DNA from: Phormidium tanganyikae FI6-MK23
GTDB lineage: Bacteria > Cyanobacteriota > Cyanobacteriia > Leptolyngbyales > Leptolyngbyaceae
Length of the DNA: 64,000 nt
Direction of reading: 5' to 3'
NCBI GenBank assembly: GCA_019359175.1
Contig: JAHHHU010000014.1
Span: 1-64,000 of the forward strand
The position numbers were made by a program, and so were the translations under genes. Shown here piece by piece: positions 52,660 to 61,341 of the stretch (position 1 is the stretch's first letter; each line of letters opens with the position of its first letter). The notes under the pieces are model-generated. The model was given only the letters and a program-made list of their open reading frames with translations. It was not told the DNA's origin and did no database searches.

Positions 52660-52971
52660 TTGGTAGCGAATTACACGGGCATTAACATAAGCGCCCCCGC
52701 ACAATTGCCCGCCGCGCAGAATTCCCCAAGTTCTCAAAATCACCCCGCAAGAATGCCCGTGAAGGTGGCTCCGAGAAAGTCCCGGTACAATTCCGAAACA
52801 TACGACAAAGCGCCCTGCCCAGCGTGTGATCTGAAACTCACGCGACGAGAGGGTTACGGTAAGGTTTTCAAGTCGGGCGAATTTGCAGGGCGGCGCAAAC
52901 AGCGTTGGGAGCGCTTAAATTCAGAGTGCGATCGCTTTGAGAAGAATTTTCTTTATGGTTGGGCAGATTAG
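52660..52971 (+). CDS. Small basic protein with a CxxC motif
   Basis: The 103-residue product has a Pro/Ser-rich N-terminus, then a basic stretch (MPVKVAPRKSRYNSETYDKAP) with CPAC and Arg/Lys-rich KLTRREGYGKVFKSGE. The first start is TTG at 52660; an ATG at 52753 is more plausible if the conserved part begins there. A single CxxC is weak evidence for a zinc knuckle. Unknown function. Confidence 0.45.
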   Translation: MVANYTGINISAPAQLPAAQNSPSSQNHPARMPVKVAPRKSRYNSETYDKAPCPACDLKLTRREGYGKVFKSGEFAGRRKQRWERLNSECDRFEKNFLYGWAD

Positions 52972-52976
52972 CTACG

Positions 52977-53000
52977 AAAAAACCGTCCATCTCTGGACGG
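52977..53000 (-). terminator. Terminator of the restriction-modification operon
   Basis: On the minus strand a 6-bp G/C stem (CCGTCC/GGACGG, loop 6 nt) is followed by six T residues, 27 bases after the methyltransferase stop. Confidence 0.75.
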
Positions 53001-53026
53001 CAAAAACAGACGGAGAGAATTTATAT

Positions 53027-53962
53027 CTATAGTAGAATTATCCCTTCAAAAAGTTGCAATTGGGTTTCTCTAGCTTCGTCAGCAATGTACTCAAGAAAGC
53101 AGTTTGCTATATATTCAGCAAGTTTTACAGGAACAGCATTTCCAATTAACTGTTCAACTGTGGTCTTTGTGCCAACCCACTTAAAATCTTCCGGGAAGGT
53201 TTGAATACAGCTTCGCTCCAGAGTAGTTAAAGGACGTACCAGCTTGGGATCACAAAGATCGCCTTTGTGCTTTTTGTAGTTTTCAGGAACAGGGCGGTTG
53301 ACCCCTCTAATAGTTGCGCTTGGCTCATATATGGTGAAGATGCCCCTACGAGCATAACTACGTGGATGCCGATAGTAGAACTGAATATCCAGCTTATCGC
53401 CCATGTAGTCGTGGACTGTTATTCGTTTCTTAGATTGATTCTGCCTCAGATACCTGTCGAGAAATCCATCTTTAGAGTGCAAATGTCCAGCAAGAATAAA
53501 CCTTTTACGAATTTGAGGAACACCACAATAAGAAGCATCTAAAACGGTAGACGAAATACCATAGCCACTCGCTTTAAGTATTGAAATTGCCTCCTGTAAC
53601 ACCTGGCTTTTTTTAATGCGCTCTACATTTTCCATTAAGAACCATTCCGGCTTAACAGCAGCAATAATCTTGGCATAAGTGATGGTTAGGTCTGCACGTC
53701 CCTGGCTTTCATCTCTTTTCCCCGCACTTGAAAAGTCTTGGCATGGTGGTCCACCCAAGATTATTTCAGGCTTCCACTCCTTAAAAAAACTTGTGTCTTC
53801 AATAAGAGATAGATCTACCTCAAAGATAGGATGCTTAAAGTTGATTGCGTAGACACCACAGGCTTCCTTCCAATTATCAAAAGCGGCTACCACATCAAAA
53901 CCAGAGTTTTGAAAACCCCGTGAAAGACCACCACAACCTGCAAATAAATCTATAGCTCGCAT
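53027..53962 (-). CDS. DNA (cytosine-5) methyltransferase, HindVP-system-like
   Basis: The 311-aa enzyme has the m5C methyltransferase motifs in order: DLFAGCGGLSRGF (I, SAM), GGPPCQDFSSAG (IV, catalytic Cys), MENVERI (VI), QIRKRF (VIII), and GNAVPVKLAEYIA (X). It methylates cytosine in the host DNA at the cognate site, blocking the neighbouring endonuclease. It begins 2 bases downstream of the endonuclease gene's stop, so both are in one operon. Confidence 0.95.
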   Translation of the reverse strand: MRAIDLFAGCGGLSRGFQNSGFDVVAAFDNWKEACGVYAINFKHPIFEVDLSLIEDTSFFKEWKPEIILGGPPCQDFSSAGKRDESQGRADLTITYAKIIAAVKPEWFLMENVERIKKSQVLQEAISILKASGYGISSTVLDASYCGVPQIRKRFILAGHLHSKDGFLDRYLRQNQSKKRITVHDYMGDKLDIQFYYRHPRSYARRGIFTIYEPSATIRGVNRPVPENYKKHKGDLCDPKLVRPLTTLERSCIQTFPEDFKWVGTKTTVEQLIGNAVPVKLAEYIANCFLEYIADEARETQLQLFEGIILL

Positions 53963-53964
53963 AC

Positions 53965-55041
53965 TTAATCAAAAAGACCCGGTGAATTGAAAATAATTGC
54001 ATCAAACCGTCTTTCAGGACTCAATAAACTTTGACCACCACCAAGAATAATTTCTTTTATCTTCGTCTTTGCAATTCTTGGCTTTGTCAAAATATCGCCT
54101 TTCATGTATGGATGAGTCACTCTTCCACTTACTGCAAAAGCTTTATCATTCTTTGTGTCATACAACAATCTGTCAATAATTTCACGATGGGTTATTTGAC
54201 CGTTGATACTGAAATCATAGAGCATTTTGAAAAGCCAAACTACTGTTCTAACTTGTCGTGTAATTACTCTCAATCCAACAAGCTCACGACGGGCAACGTT
54301 AAGAAATAGCTGAGCAAAAGCTAAGTTACTCCACACAAAAACATCCAGGCAGTTGTTAGCGAGTTTTGGGCTTTTACCCTCAGTTTTCCATACTGGCTGC
54401 ATGACCAGGGGTTCTTGTGTGTCCAAAATAGAAAGAGCTATCCGATCAATAGCAGCGCACATTTCTGACACTGAAGCAAGAATATTTACTCCCTCTCTCC
54501 AGTCCTTAATTGCTTCAAATCCATCACCAATTAAAACGGTTAAATCACTCAACCTACCTTGAAAGTGAGTAGCAATACTACAAGCTAAATACACGATTGT
54601 GTCTGGTCTAACTACTAGCTCACATCCAAACTGAGTATCTGTAAAATTACAAGTTGTGTTGTCGGGTAGAGCCGTTAACTTGATTTCTAGACCTTTCAAC
54701 GGAGAGCCGTTTTTTCGATCTAGTGTCACCAGATCAGTTCTTGGAAAGTCCCCAACAACCAAAGGCTGAAAAGGCAGATATTGACTTTCAAATGCATAGA
54801 AAAGATTATCAGAAGTAGGGATGTCGCCATAAAGAGCGGCTGTACTAATACTGCTGTGATAAGTAGTTAAATCTTCCGCAAGTTTTATGTATACACACTC
54901 GAACCCCTGAGTTTCGAGGAATGCAGCCAATGAAGCCGGGAATGATGAGTTAAACTGATTCTTTCCCCAATTGTCCTTCTGGGCAAAATTACGATTAGAG
55001 TGCTTGATTCCAAATAGGCTAGGCGTTTGATTAGCAGTCAT
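53965..55041 (-). CDS. Type II restriction endonuclease, HindVP-like
   Basis: The 358-residue protein from MTANQTPSLFGIKHSN shows the HindVP-family start (SLFGIKHSNRNFAQKDNWGKNQFN) and a PD-(D/E)XK core (FPRTDLVTLDRK...LKGLEIKLTALPD). HindVP cuts GRCGYC; the exact specificity here is inferred only. An ATG at 55056 would add five residues. It precedes the methyltransferase on the same strand. Confidence 0.85.
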   Translation of the reverse strand: MTANQTPSLFGIKHSNRNFAQKDNWGKNQFNSSFPASLAAFLETQGFECVYIKLAEDLTTYHSSISTAALYGDIPTSDNLFYAFESQYLPFQPLVVGDFPRTDLVTLDRKNGSPLKGLEIKLTALPDNTTCNFTDTQFGCELVVRPDTIVYLACSIATHFQGRLSDLTVLIGDGFEAIKDWREGVNILASVSEMCAAIDRIALSILDTQEPLVMQPVWKTEGKSPKLANNCLDVFVWSNLAFAQLFLNVARRELVGLRVITRQVRTVVWLFKMLYDFSINGQITHREIIDRLLYDTKNDKAFAVSGRVTHPYMKGDILTKPRIAKTKIKEIILGGGQSLLSPERRFDAIIFNSPGLFD

Positions 55042-55085
55042 TGAGTTTTTGAGCACGGTGCAACTTTACAGATTTAACCACGGTT

Positions 55086-55220
55086 TCCCTATAGGGTGTT
55101 ATGCACTTTTGCAGAACCTAAGCTAGATTGGACTTCCAGCCTTTGTTGATGTTTTTGGGAAATGGCTGAAACTGGCTCAGAGAACGGCTCGCCTTTAAAG
55201 TTCATAACACCCTATAGGGA
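55086..55220. mobile_element. MITE-like element with 24-bp terminal inverted repeats
   Basis: TCCCTATAGGGTGTTATG at 55086-55103 recurs inverted at 55203-55220, and the arms extend to 24 bp with one mismatch (55086-55109 / 55197-55220). The 135-bp unit has no ORF. Each end also contains the palindrome CCCTATAGGG. This fits a non-autonomous transposon end pair; alternatively it is a paired operator upstream of the restriction genes. No clear target duplication is seen. Confidence 0.75.
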
Positions 55221-55236
55221 GTGAAGCGTGGGGTTG

Positions 55237-55497
55237 TTATCTCGTGAAACGGTGTTGCGGTGCAGTTCCCGGAAATGGTGGAGCGCTTGAAGCAGGCGGA
55301 ACAGGTGGGATCGGGGGTTGAGTTGATCCGGGAGGAGGCGGAGCGATCGGCGGTTGTACCGTAGTCGGTTGCCCCATCCCCATCTGGTTCATGCGTTCAA
55401 CGCCTTGCGCCATGAGCGCTTCTGCTTGAGACAATCCCTGCTTTAGCGCTTCGGTATCAAGGGAAAGACTGAACTCTAATTCTTCGTTGTTGGGCAT
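55237..55497 (-). CDS. Proline-rich small protein
   Basis: The 86-residue product has an acidic helical N-terminus (MPNNEELEFSLSLDTEALKQGLSQ) and a Pro/Gln-rich C-terminal half (TTVQPPIAPPPPG, QPPIPPVPPASS). Low-complexity tails like this occur in phage and plasmid structural or adaptor proteins. No family recognised. Confidence 0.55.
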   Translation of the reverse strand: MPNNEELEFSLSLDTEALKQGLSQAEALMAQGVERMNQMGMGQPTTVQPPIAPPPPGSTQPPIPPVPPASSAPPFPGTAPQHRFTR

Positions 55498-55728
55498 CTG
55501 AGTTAATTTTGGATGATGAAAAAACTATCAAGACTATGCAAAAAACCGCCCGGAGCAATGTCCGAAGCGGCTTAAGAAGTTGAGACTAGTATCTCTTACT
55601 TTATTTTCAAGTGAGAATTTTGGATTTGCAAGCGATCAAAGCTGGGACTTATCAAGGTTGGATGAAGTGAATTGAACAGCGCTTTAGAAATGACTAACGT
55701 ATGTAAGAAATACTACACACATACCAGT

Positions 55729-56082
55729 ATGAAACTTAGCTTGCTTGGCGCTCTCGCTGCAATTTTGGCAATTATTCCTCAATTCCCAGCCCATGCCCGT
55801 AGTTGGGCAATGCTTGTAGAGTGCCACTTTATCAGCGCTAATGGAAACGAACAGATTGACGATACCTGCCGAGTCGAAGGAAGTAGCGGTCAGGGAATGA
55901 CATCTTTCAACATCATCTGGAAGGATGGGGTGCAGACCAGCGTAAGCGGAAACTTTGCCACTGGACAAGGGTATACCGTCGATCAGCGACCCGCAGTAAT
56001 GAAGGAAATTAACGACGTGACGATTCTACGTACCAATAGCGGGAATATTATTATTTTTCGGAGGCTTCGAGACTTGAATTAA
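55729..56082 (+). CDS. Exported small protein, unknown function
   Basis: From ATG 55729 the 117-residue product has a signal peptide (LSLLGALAAILAIIPQFPAHA) and a beta-rich mature part with two cysteines (LVECHFISANGNEQIDDTCR) that may form a disulfide, then TSVSGNFATGQGYTV. The upstream in-frame start at 55672 adds 19 residues before the signal peptide and is unlikely. It is divergent from the proline-rich gene. Confidence 0.65.
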   Translation: MKLSLLGALAAILAIIPQFPAHARSWAMLVECHFISANGNEQIDDTCRVEGSSGQGMTSFNIIWKDGVQTSVSGNFATGQGYTVDQRPAVMKEINDVTILRTNSGNIIIFRRLRDLN

Positions 56083-56214
56083 CCAATTGGCTGTTTTAGC
56101 TAATCAGATATGACAAGTTAGATATGCGATCGTGCAAATCATAAAAGTCTGATCACGTCGTTTGTCGAGGCTGTTCAAAGGATAGCCGTTTTACCACGAT
56201 CGTTATGCAGCAAG

Positions 56215-56238
56215 TTTTTCCACATCGACGTGGAAAAA
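56215..56238. repeat. Hairpin at the end of the integrase gene
   Basis: TTTTTCCAC-ATCGAC-GTGGAAAAA is a perfect 9-bp stem, 11 bases past the tyrosine integrase stop on the minus strand. Its T/A-rich ends can terminate transcription in either direction weakly. Confidence 0.65.
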
Positions 56239-56248
56239 GATCGACAGA

Positions 56249-56809
56249 TCAGCCAATGTAGTGCGAAACATTGGTGATATCCCGATGACCGCTAATCTGC
56301 GCGATTTCGTGTGGTGCATATCCCTGCTTGTGCAGATTGGTGATGCCAGAGCGACGAAACGAATGAGTAGACGCGCCATCAATCCCAATGAGATCGCAAG
56401 CCTCCCTTAGAATTTCATCCGCCATCCGCGCCGTTAAATGCCCGGTCTTACTGCCCCGTCTGCCGGGAAAGAGGTAGGGAGAATTCACAGAGCCGCGTTC
56501 GTTCAGCCAGTCATCGAGAAACGGTTTCAGATTCGCATCGATCGCAATTTGGCGAGTCGCGCCTTTCCCCTTCGTTGTGGACTTCCGAAACGTGATCACG
56601 CCGTTCTGAACGTCACTGAGTTGCAACTGGACGCATTCACTGATCCGGCAAGTGGTGAAGTAGCAGATTGCAAAAATGCAGCGATCGCGATCCGTTGCTA
56701 GACCTTCTGAGAACAGTTTGGGCAATTCCTCAGCATTGAGGATTTTCGCCTTGCCATGTCGATTCACTTTTCTCGCAACTTGGGGCTGAAAATTTAGATT
56801 GAAGTTCAT
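56249..56809 (-). CDS. Short tyrosine recombinase/integrase
   Basis: The 186-residue protein consists almost only of the catalytic domain: Arg in TTCRISECVQLQL, HSFRRSGI (His and Arg), SGHRDI and the nucleophile Tyr in VSHYIG at the very C-terminus. Typical integrases have an additional N-terminal core-binding domain of about 100 residues, missing here. Such short forms occur in cyanobacterial accessory regions and may act with a partner. A dyad at 56843-56865 lies in its promoter. Confidence 0.88.
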   Translation of the reverse strand: MNFNLNFQPQVARKVNRHGKAKILNAEELPKLFSEGLATDRDRCIFAICYFTTCRISECVQLQLSDVQNGVITFRKSTTKGKGATRQIAIDANLKPFLDDWLNERGSVNSPYLFPGRRGSKTGHLTARMADEILREACDLIGIDGASTHSFRRSGITNLHKQGYAPHEIAQISGHRDITNVSHYIG

Positions 56810-56842
56810 CTGTTCTGTCGCAAAAATCCCCCTTTATCTTAC

Positions 56843-56865
56843 TTCCGAAAATGCTATTTTCGGAA
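56843..56865. promoter_or_regulatory. Palindrome upstream of the tyrosine integrase, putative operator
   Basis: TTCCGAAAAT-GCT-ATTTTCGGAA is a perfect 10-bp inverted repeat 34 bases before the integrase ATG. It is well placed for a repressor or for the integrase itself as part of its att region. Confidence 0.6.
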
Positions 56866-57036
56866 ATAGAGGCATCAAACCCGCATTCTCTCGTTACCGA
56901 ATCCCAGAATCGCGGGAAAACAAGGCAGCGATAAGTTACTGCTATCAATCAAACGACCCAAAAACCGCTGAAACAGCGTGATTGATAAGTTTCGCTGATG
57001 AGCTAGGCTGATATCAAACGATCGGGCGACTCTCGA

Positions 57037-57447
57037 ATGAAAAGCAAATCGAGCGACATGATCAGAGTAATCAATCCGCTGATTCCTGACATTAAGCACT
57101 TAAACAATTTGTATCGAAACGGATTTCAAACCGAAGTTGAACAAGGTCTGAAGATTTTGATTCGCGCGATCGAGCGGGGCGAGTCGATCGGGGACTCTGC
57201 AATATTGCAACGGCTCGATCAAATCAATGCCATCGTAGAGAAGATTTCTTCAACCGTGATGAATTCCAGCAGAACTGGCAAGGTCGATCGACCCAACGCC
57301 GAGACACTGAATGAGGCGGAACTCTGCCAGCGATTTAACATCTCTCCGAATTGGCGATCGTTCGTTCCTCACGGATGGGTAGCAGAGCATTGGCTCAGTC
57401 GGAAAACTGAAACCGAGTATTTGGGGAACGATCTGTATTTGCTGTAA
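57037..57447 (+). CDS. Hypothetical protein
   Basis: The 136-residue product (MKSKSSDMIRVINPLIPDIKHLNNL...) has a helical N-terminal part and a C-terminal NEAELCQRFNISPNWRSFVPHGWV segment with a helix-turn-helix-like look. It may be a DNA-binding protein of the element. It overlaps convergently with the repeat-protein pseudogene. Confidence 0.6.
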   Translation: MKSKSSDMIRVINPLIPDIKHLNNLYRNGFQTEVEQGLKILIRAIERGESIGDSAILQRLDQINAIVEKISSTVMNSSRTGKVDRPNAETLNEAELCQRFNISPNWRSFVPHGWVAEHWLSRKTETEYLGNDLYLL

Positions 57448-58082
57448 TTGGGTGAAGCGCTTGATCTGGGATACCATCCTTAGAAAAACAGCCTAGATCC
57501 GCAGGCGTAAACTCTTTCACCATAAGCGTTTGAGCCAGTTTAGAAGGGTCTAACTCCGCACTTTTCAAGTGAAAGCGGATTGCTTTTTCATCAACTCCAC
57601 AAATCCGAGCCAAACCTCGAATAAGTGAAACGCTTTAGTTCACCACTCTTACACCCTTGCGCTATAAGCATTTGAGCCAATTTAGAGCTAACCAGTTCAC
57701 CAGTCTGAAAGTGCCACATCAAACTAGCGTGATCAACCCCGCAAATTCGAGGCGCGCCCCAAACAGTCGATCGCCCAACTCCATCAGGTTGAACAGACAA
57801 TTCAATAATGATTGCGAGCGCTTGATTTGGGATGCCATCCTCAACGAAACGCCTTACTTCCCCACCGTCAAACCCTTGATTCACAAGCATTTGAGCCAAC
57901 TTAGAAGGAGTTTCTTCCCCAGCACTTTTGAGGCTGTAACTGATTGCTTTTTCATCAACTCCACAAATCCGAGCAGCACCTCGAATAGTCGATCGCCCAA
58001 CTCCATCAGACTGAACAGACAGTTCAGAAGCGATCGAGGTAGATGGCTGAGTTTCTTCGATCGAATACAAAAATCCCGCCAC
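57395..58082 (-). pseudogene. Repeat protein broken by frameshift/deletion
   Basis: The frame from 58082 encodes two ~65-residue repeats with the core ARICGVDEKAI...SKLAQMLVNQGFDGGEVRRF. It ends at KRFTYSRFGSDLWS. A third repeat follows in another frame (MARICGVDEKAIRFHLKSAE..., 57395-57613). Translating across the joint gives RF-T(L)IRGLARICGVDE, so the third unit is shifted and lacks the normal inter-repeat segment. Unequal recombination between units is the likely cause. Function of the repeat is unknown; it has HTH-like helices. Confidence 0.65.
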
Positions 58083-58134
58083 AGGGGACGGGATACCTAC
58101 AAAAAAATGGATGCCTGAAGTGTTCCCAAATTCG

Positions 58135-58452
58135 TCAAACCGCGATCGCTCTCGTGACTGAGTTTTCCCAGACCCACTTGGATTGGGGCTTGAGTGCGAT
58201 CAGCATCCAAGAACATCGATCGAGGTTTCGCCCGTTGATTAGCAGCACTTCCGATTCGGGACTGTATTTGCAAATCGTCTCACTGAATCGGTTTGGAATG
58301 CGTTGCAGGTCAGAAATTGGGAAATACTTGATCGCTTTCCCGTCGAGCAAAGTGAAGCCTCTGCCGTGTTGTGCCGCAAGCTGAGGAACGATCCCTAACT
58401 TCTCCAGTATTTCGGGAGAAACGATCGTGCCGGGATATCCATTCTTAGGCAT
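58135..58452 (-). CDS. Hypothetical protein, coupled to the terminase-like gene
   Basis: From ATG 58452 the product has 105 residues (MPKNGYPGTIVSPEILEKLGIVPQLAAQHG...) with a basic N-terminus and a Trp/Val-rich end. It overlaps the upstream gene by 8 bases. A longer start adds 18 residues inside that gene. No family recognised. Confidence 0.6.
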   Translation of the reverse strand: MPKNGYPGTIVSPEILEKLGIVPQLAAQHGRGFTLLDGKAIKYFPISDLQRIPNRFSETICKYSPESEVLLINGRNLDRCSWMLIALKPQSKWVWENSVTRAIAV

Positions 58453-59044
58453 TTTCTCGATAGCCTCCCGCGACCTTGGCAAAGATTGCATTGCTCGGAG
58501 CCACAACCTTTAAGCCAGTTCGTTCGACTGCCGCGATCGCGCGATTGATATCGATGTAATCCATCGACAAAACAAGCCGCTCCCCTTTGACGCAGCGATC
58601 AAGGACGATCGAGCAGGTATTGATATCGTCAATGCTGATCTGTTTTAGTTTTTCGTCTTGCGCTTGTTCAATCTCCTCAACGGGCATTCCCATTGATCGG
58701 CGCAAATCCTCTTCAACTTTGAGCTTTTCAAATTGTTGCTGAATCAATTTCACTCTCAGTTCGGCTGTCTTGCGGCAAATTTGATAGCAGTGTAAATGCT
58801 CAGTAGTCAGTGTGGCCCACTGCTCAGACAGATCCTCGCTGACTTTATCGATCGCCTTGAGTTCAGTTTGCTGATACAACTCATCTTGAAATTCTTTGCG
58901 CTTCTTGACCCATTTGTTGGTTGATCGCCAGTGTTTCAACGTGGTAAACGGAACGCGGGACAGCTTCGATAATTCGTTCAAACTGCCTTTCTGATTTTGC
59001 ACAAACCATCGCTGACATTCGGCTTCGCTCCATCGTCGCTCCAT
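58445..59044 (-). CDS. Terminase small subunit-like HTH protein
   Basis: The 199-residue protein has an N-terminal helix-turn-helix (WFVQNQKGSLNELSKLSRVPFTTLKHWRSTNKW) followed by long charged helices (about 60-150) and a C-terminal alpha-beta stretch. HTH plus coiled coil is the layout of phage terminase small subunits, which recognise DNA for packaging, but other phage/element DNA-binding proteins share it. No large terminase is seen in the window. Confidence 0.55.
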   Translation of the reverse strand: MERRWSEAECQRWFVQNQKGSLNELSKLSRVPFTTLKHWRSTNKWVKKRKEFQDELYQQTELKAIDKVSEDLSEQWATLTTEHLHCYQICRKTAELRVKLIQQQFEKLKVEEDLRRSMGMPVEEIEQAQDEKLKQISIDDINTCSIVLDRCVKGERLVLSMDYIDINRAIAAVERTGLKVVAPSNAIFAKVAGGYRENA

Positions 59045-59153
59045 AAAACCCCCTTTTTTGGCGCAAATTTAGGACATGAAAGGCAGAATTCCACACGGTG
59101 TGGAATTAAAAAGAAATCGCCCGTAACATCGAGCGGGCGCAGATGGACACAAC

Positions 59154-59261
59154 TTAGTGACGCGGTTTCGGACGCAAGAAGATCGAAGTATGCGATTTTG
59201 ACTGCACCTTGATCACCCCGATCGCCTTATCGAGCGACTTCTGCACCTTCTGTTCGGTCAT
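59154..59261 (-). CDS. Very small basic protein
   Basis: A 35-codon frame (MTEQKVQKSLDKAIGVIKVQ...) with a helical N-terminus and basic C-terminus (FLRPKPRH). It lies between the terminase-like gene and the SH3-like gene on the same strand. Size and weak ribosome site make it uncertain. Confidence 0.35.
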   Translation of the reverse strand: MTEQKVQKSLDKAIGVIKVQSKSHTSIFLRPKPRH

Positions 59262-59307
59262 GCAGGCTCATCGTAATCTCCAGTGATTCAATTGTGGGAA
59301 TTCTGAT

Positions 59308-59541
59308 TTACAAAATTTGTAAATTTGCTGATCGATCGCTCGTTCTCTTTATTTTAGGTGATCGCTTTTCGGATGGCAGTGCAACCGTACTGTTTTTCGC
59401 CACAGGTTGAACGATTCGATTAGGCATCCAAAGCATTGCCCCGTCATCGAACTGGATGAGGACGATCGGGCAATGTCCCCCCAACGAAACGATCGCCCCC
59501 TGCCGCCCAGAGGGAACACAAACACGACTGCCGACTTTCAT
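59308..59541 (-). CDS. Small SH3/KOW-like protein
   Basis: The 77-residue product has a beta-barrel-like N-terminus (MKVGSRVCVPSGRQGAIVSLGGH, VLIQFDDGAMLWMP), as in KOW/SH3-type domains that bind RNA or proteins, and a basic tail. Unknown partner. It may belong with the terminase-like group. Confidence 0.6.
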   Translation of the reverse strand: MKVGSRVCVPSGRQGAIVSLGGHCPIVLIQFDDGAMLWMPNRIVQPVAKNSTVALPSEKRSPKIKRTSDRSANLQIL

Positions 59542-59907
59542 AGGTCATTTGGAAAATCTCGTTAGTGCAATCGTACTGTTTTACAGGGAGAGCCGGAAAG
59601 CATGAAAGCAGTTAAGCTATCCCACGAGTAGTTTTAGTCTGCTCAAACGCGTGGGTGAGCAACTACTTGGGCACTTATGTAAAACGTAAATAAAGTTCTT
59701 TACCAAAATCGGGTACAGCCTTTATTTTTCTGTATTTGCTTCAAAAGCATGAAAAAATAAAGTCCTATATTCTCAAAGTTTTAGTCCAGATAAATTATCA
59801 GCGAATTCAACGACTCATCTCCCGTACTGTTGGTAATGGTTTTCAGAAAAAATCTTATTTCTCATTGATTCAAACTCCTTTAAACTATTCTCGAAAGTTA
59901 CACCGTT
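59542..59907. other. AT-rich intergenic region before the second pentapeptide gene
   Basis: These 366 bases are A/T-rich and separate the SH3-like gene from the divergent pentapeptide gene. A CCCACG...CGTGGG inverted pair lies near 59621-59655. I see no gene; it probably holds the pentapeptide promoter. Confidence 0.55.
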
Positions 59908-61341
59908 ATGAGTGATCTATGTTCGGAATTTCTGAAAAAGGCTAAAGAGATCTTCCCGAAAGCTCGTTTGAAGGCAGCTACAGACACAGAGCAACAGGCT
60001 CAGCAAGCTCAGCAGGGACGTGAGTCACGGAACGGGGTCTGGACTGTCGTGATTGTTGTTGCTGTTATCGTTGGTGGTCGCTTCCTCCTCTTTAAGGTTG
60101 AGGGTAACCCGTTTCAACTGCCAATGAATGCGCGGGATTGGACTGGCTTTGGCGAAAGCTACAACAACAATATTTCTGAGGTGGTGGAGAAAGGAACCGA
60201 AACGGACGGCAAGATCACAAAAAAAACTGAAAAGATAACTACGACAGAGAAAAAGCTGCAACCTGCAAAGACGCTGTGGGATTGGATGGTCTTATTGCTT
60301 GCACCTGCCACGTTAGCAAGTTTTGGCTTTTTGTTTCAGTCCTCCCAGGAGCGAGCTAAGCGAGATAAAGAGGAGGCTGATAAAAAGCGCGATGCGGACC
60401 AGCAGCGGGAGCAAGCGTTGCAAACTTACTTTGATCAGTTATCAGAACTTTTAGTGGACAAACAATTATTGAAGAAAAGTACTAATTCCGAAACAGAAGC
60501 CGCTCCGGACAAACCAGCGTCAAGAATCGATGCTGATGCTGCATTAGGTGTTGTGAAAGCCAAAACCCTAACGCTATTCAGGTTGTTTGATAATGCAGTT
60601 CCCACCGACATACCACGTAAATCCAGTGTTCTAGCCTTTTTGGGCGATACCGAGCTTTTAAACGTTCTGGACTTAGACCTGCAATTCTCTCATTGGGAAA
60701 ATGCCAACCTCAGGCGCGCTAACCTCAGCGGTGCCGACCTCAGCGGTGCCGACCTCAGCGATGCCGACCTCAGCTTTGCCAAACTCGGAGGTGCCAAACT
60801 CGAACGTGCTAACCTCACCAACGCCAACCTTACCAATGCCGACCTCAGCTTTGCCAAACTTGAACGCGCTAACCTCAGCGGTGCCGACCTCAGCGGTGCC
60901 GACCTCAGCGATGCCAAACTCAGCTTTGCCAAACTCGGAGGTGCCAAACTCGGAGGTGCCAAACTCGAACGTGCTGACCTCACCAACGCCAACCTCAACA
61001 ACGGCAAACTCCGAGGTGCTGACCTCAGGCATGCCATCCTCACCAACGGTAAACTCCGAGGTGCTGACCTCAGCGATGCCGACCTCAGCAATGCCGACCT
61101 CAGCAATGCCAACCTCAGCAATGCCAACCTCGGAGGTGCGATCCTCATCAATGCTAACCTCCGCGTAGTAGGACTTATCCAGGAACAACTAGAGGGAGAA
61201 GCGCAACCGTTCTTGTGTAAGGTCGAATTGCCCAAAGAGGTTAAAATTAACCCTGATCGTGACTGCGAGAAGTTACCAGAGATATTGTCAAAGCAAAGAT
61301 TTAGGCAGCTGGTCCGAGCTGTTCGGAAATATCAAAGATAA
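59908..61341 (+). CDS. Membrane-anchored pentapeptide-repeat protein (paralogue 2)
   Basis: The 477-residue protein has a Gln-rich linker, a transmembrane helix (VWTVVIVVAVIVGGRFLLF), a second hydrophobic segment after KTLWDW (MVLLLAPATLASFGFLF), a charged coiled coil, a helical domain (RKSSVLAFLGDTELLNVL) and about 30 pentapeptide repeats (A(N/D)LSG). It repeats the architecture and several motifs of the gene at 43084 (WDW.., RKSSV.FL). The nucleotide repeats GGTGCC and GACCTCAGC are very regular, suggesting recent expansion. Confidence 0.88.
   Translation: MSDLCSEFLKKAKEIFPKARLKAATDTEQQAQQAQQGRESRNGVWTVVIVVAVIVGGRFLLFKVEGNPFQLPMNARDWTGFGESYNNNISEVVEKGTETDGKITKKTEKITTTEKKLQPAKTLWDWMVLLLAPATLASFGFLFQSSQERAKRDKEEADKKRDADQQREQALQTYFDQLSELLVDKQLLKKSTNSETEAAPDKPASRIDADAALGVVKAKTLTLFRLFDNAVPTDIPRKSSVLAFLGDTELLNVLDLDLQFSHWENANLRRANLSGADLSGADLSDADLSFAKLGGAKLERANLTNANLTNADLSFAKLERANLSGADLSGADLSDAKLSFAKLGGAKLGGAKLERADLTNANLNNGKLRGADLRHAILTNGKLRGADLSDADLSNADLSNANLSNANLGGAILINANLRVVGLIQEQLEGEAQPFLCKVELPKEVKINPDRDCEKLPEILSKQRFRQLVRAVRKYQR

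Noticed and set aside
57657..58384. Plus-strand frames of 153 and 113 aa
   Set aside because: Antisense of the repeat protein and its neighbour; no coding signal.
60025..61235. 155-181 aa frames opposite and alongside the pentapeptide array
   Set aside because: They read the repeats in other frames (TSAMPTSA..., RLALLRLALL...) and have no start context or family.
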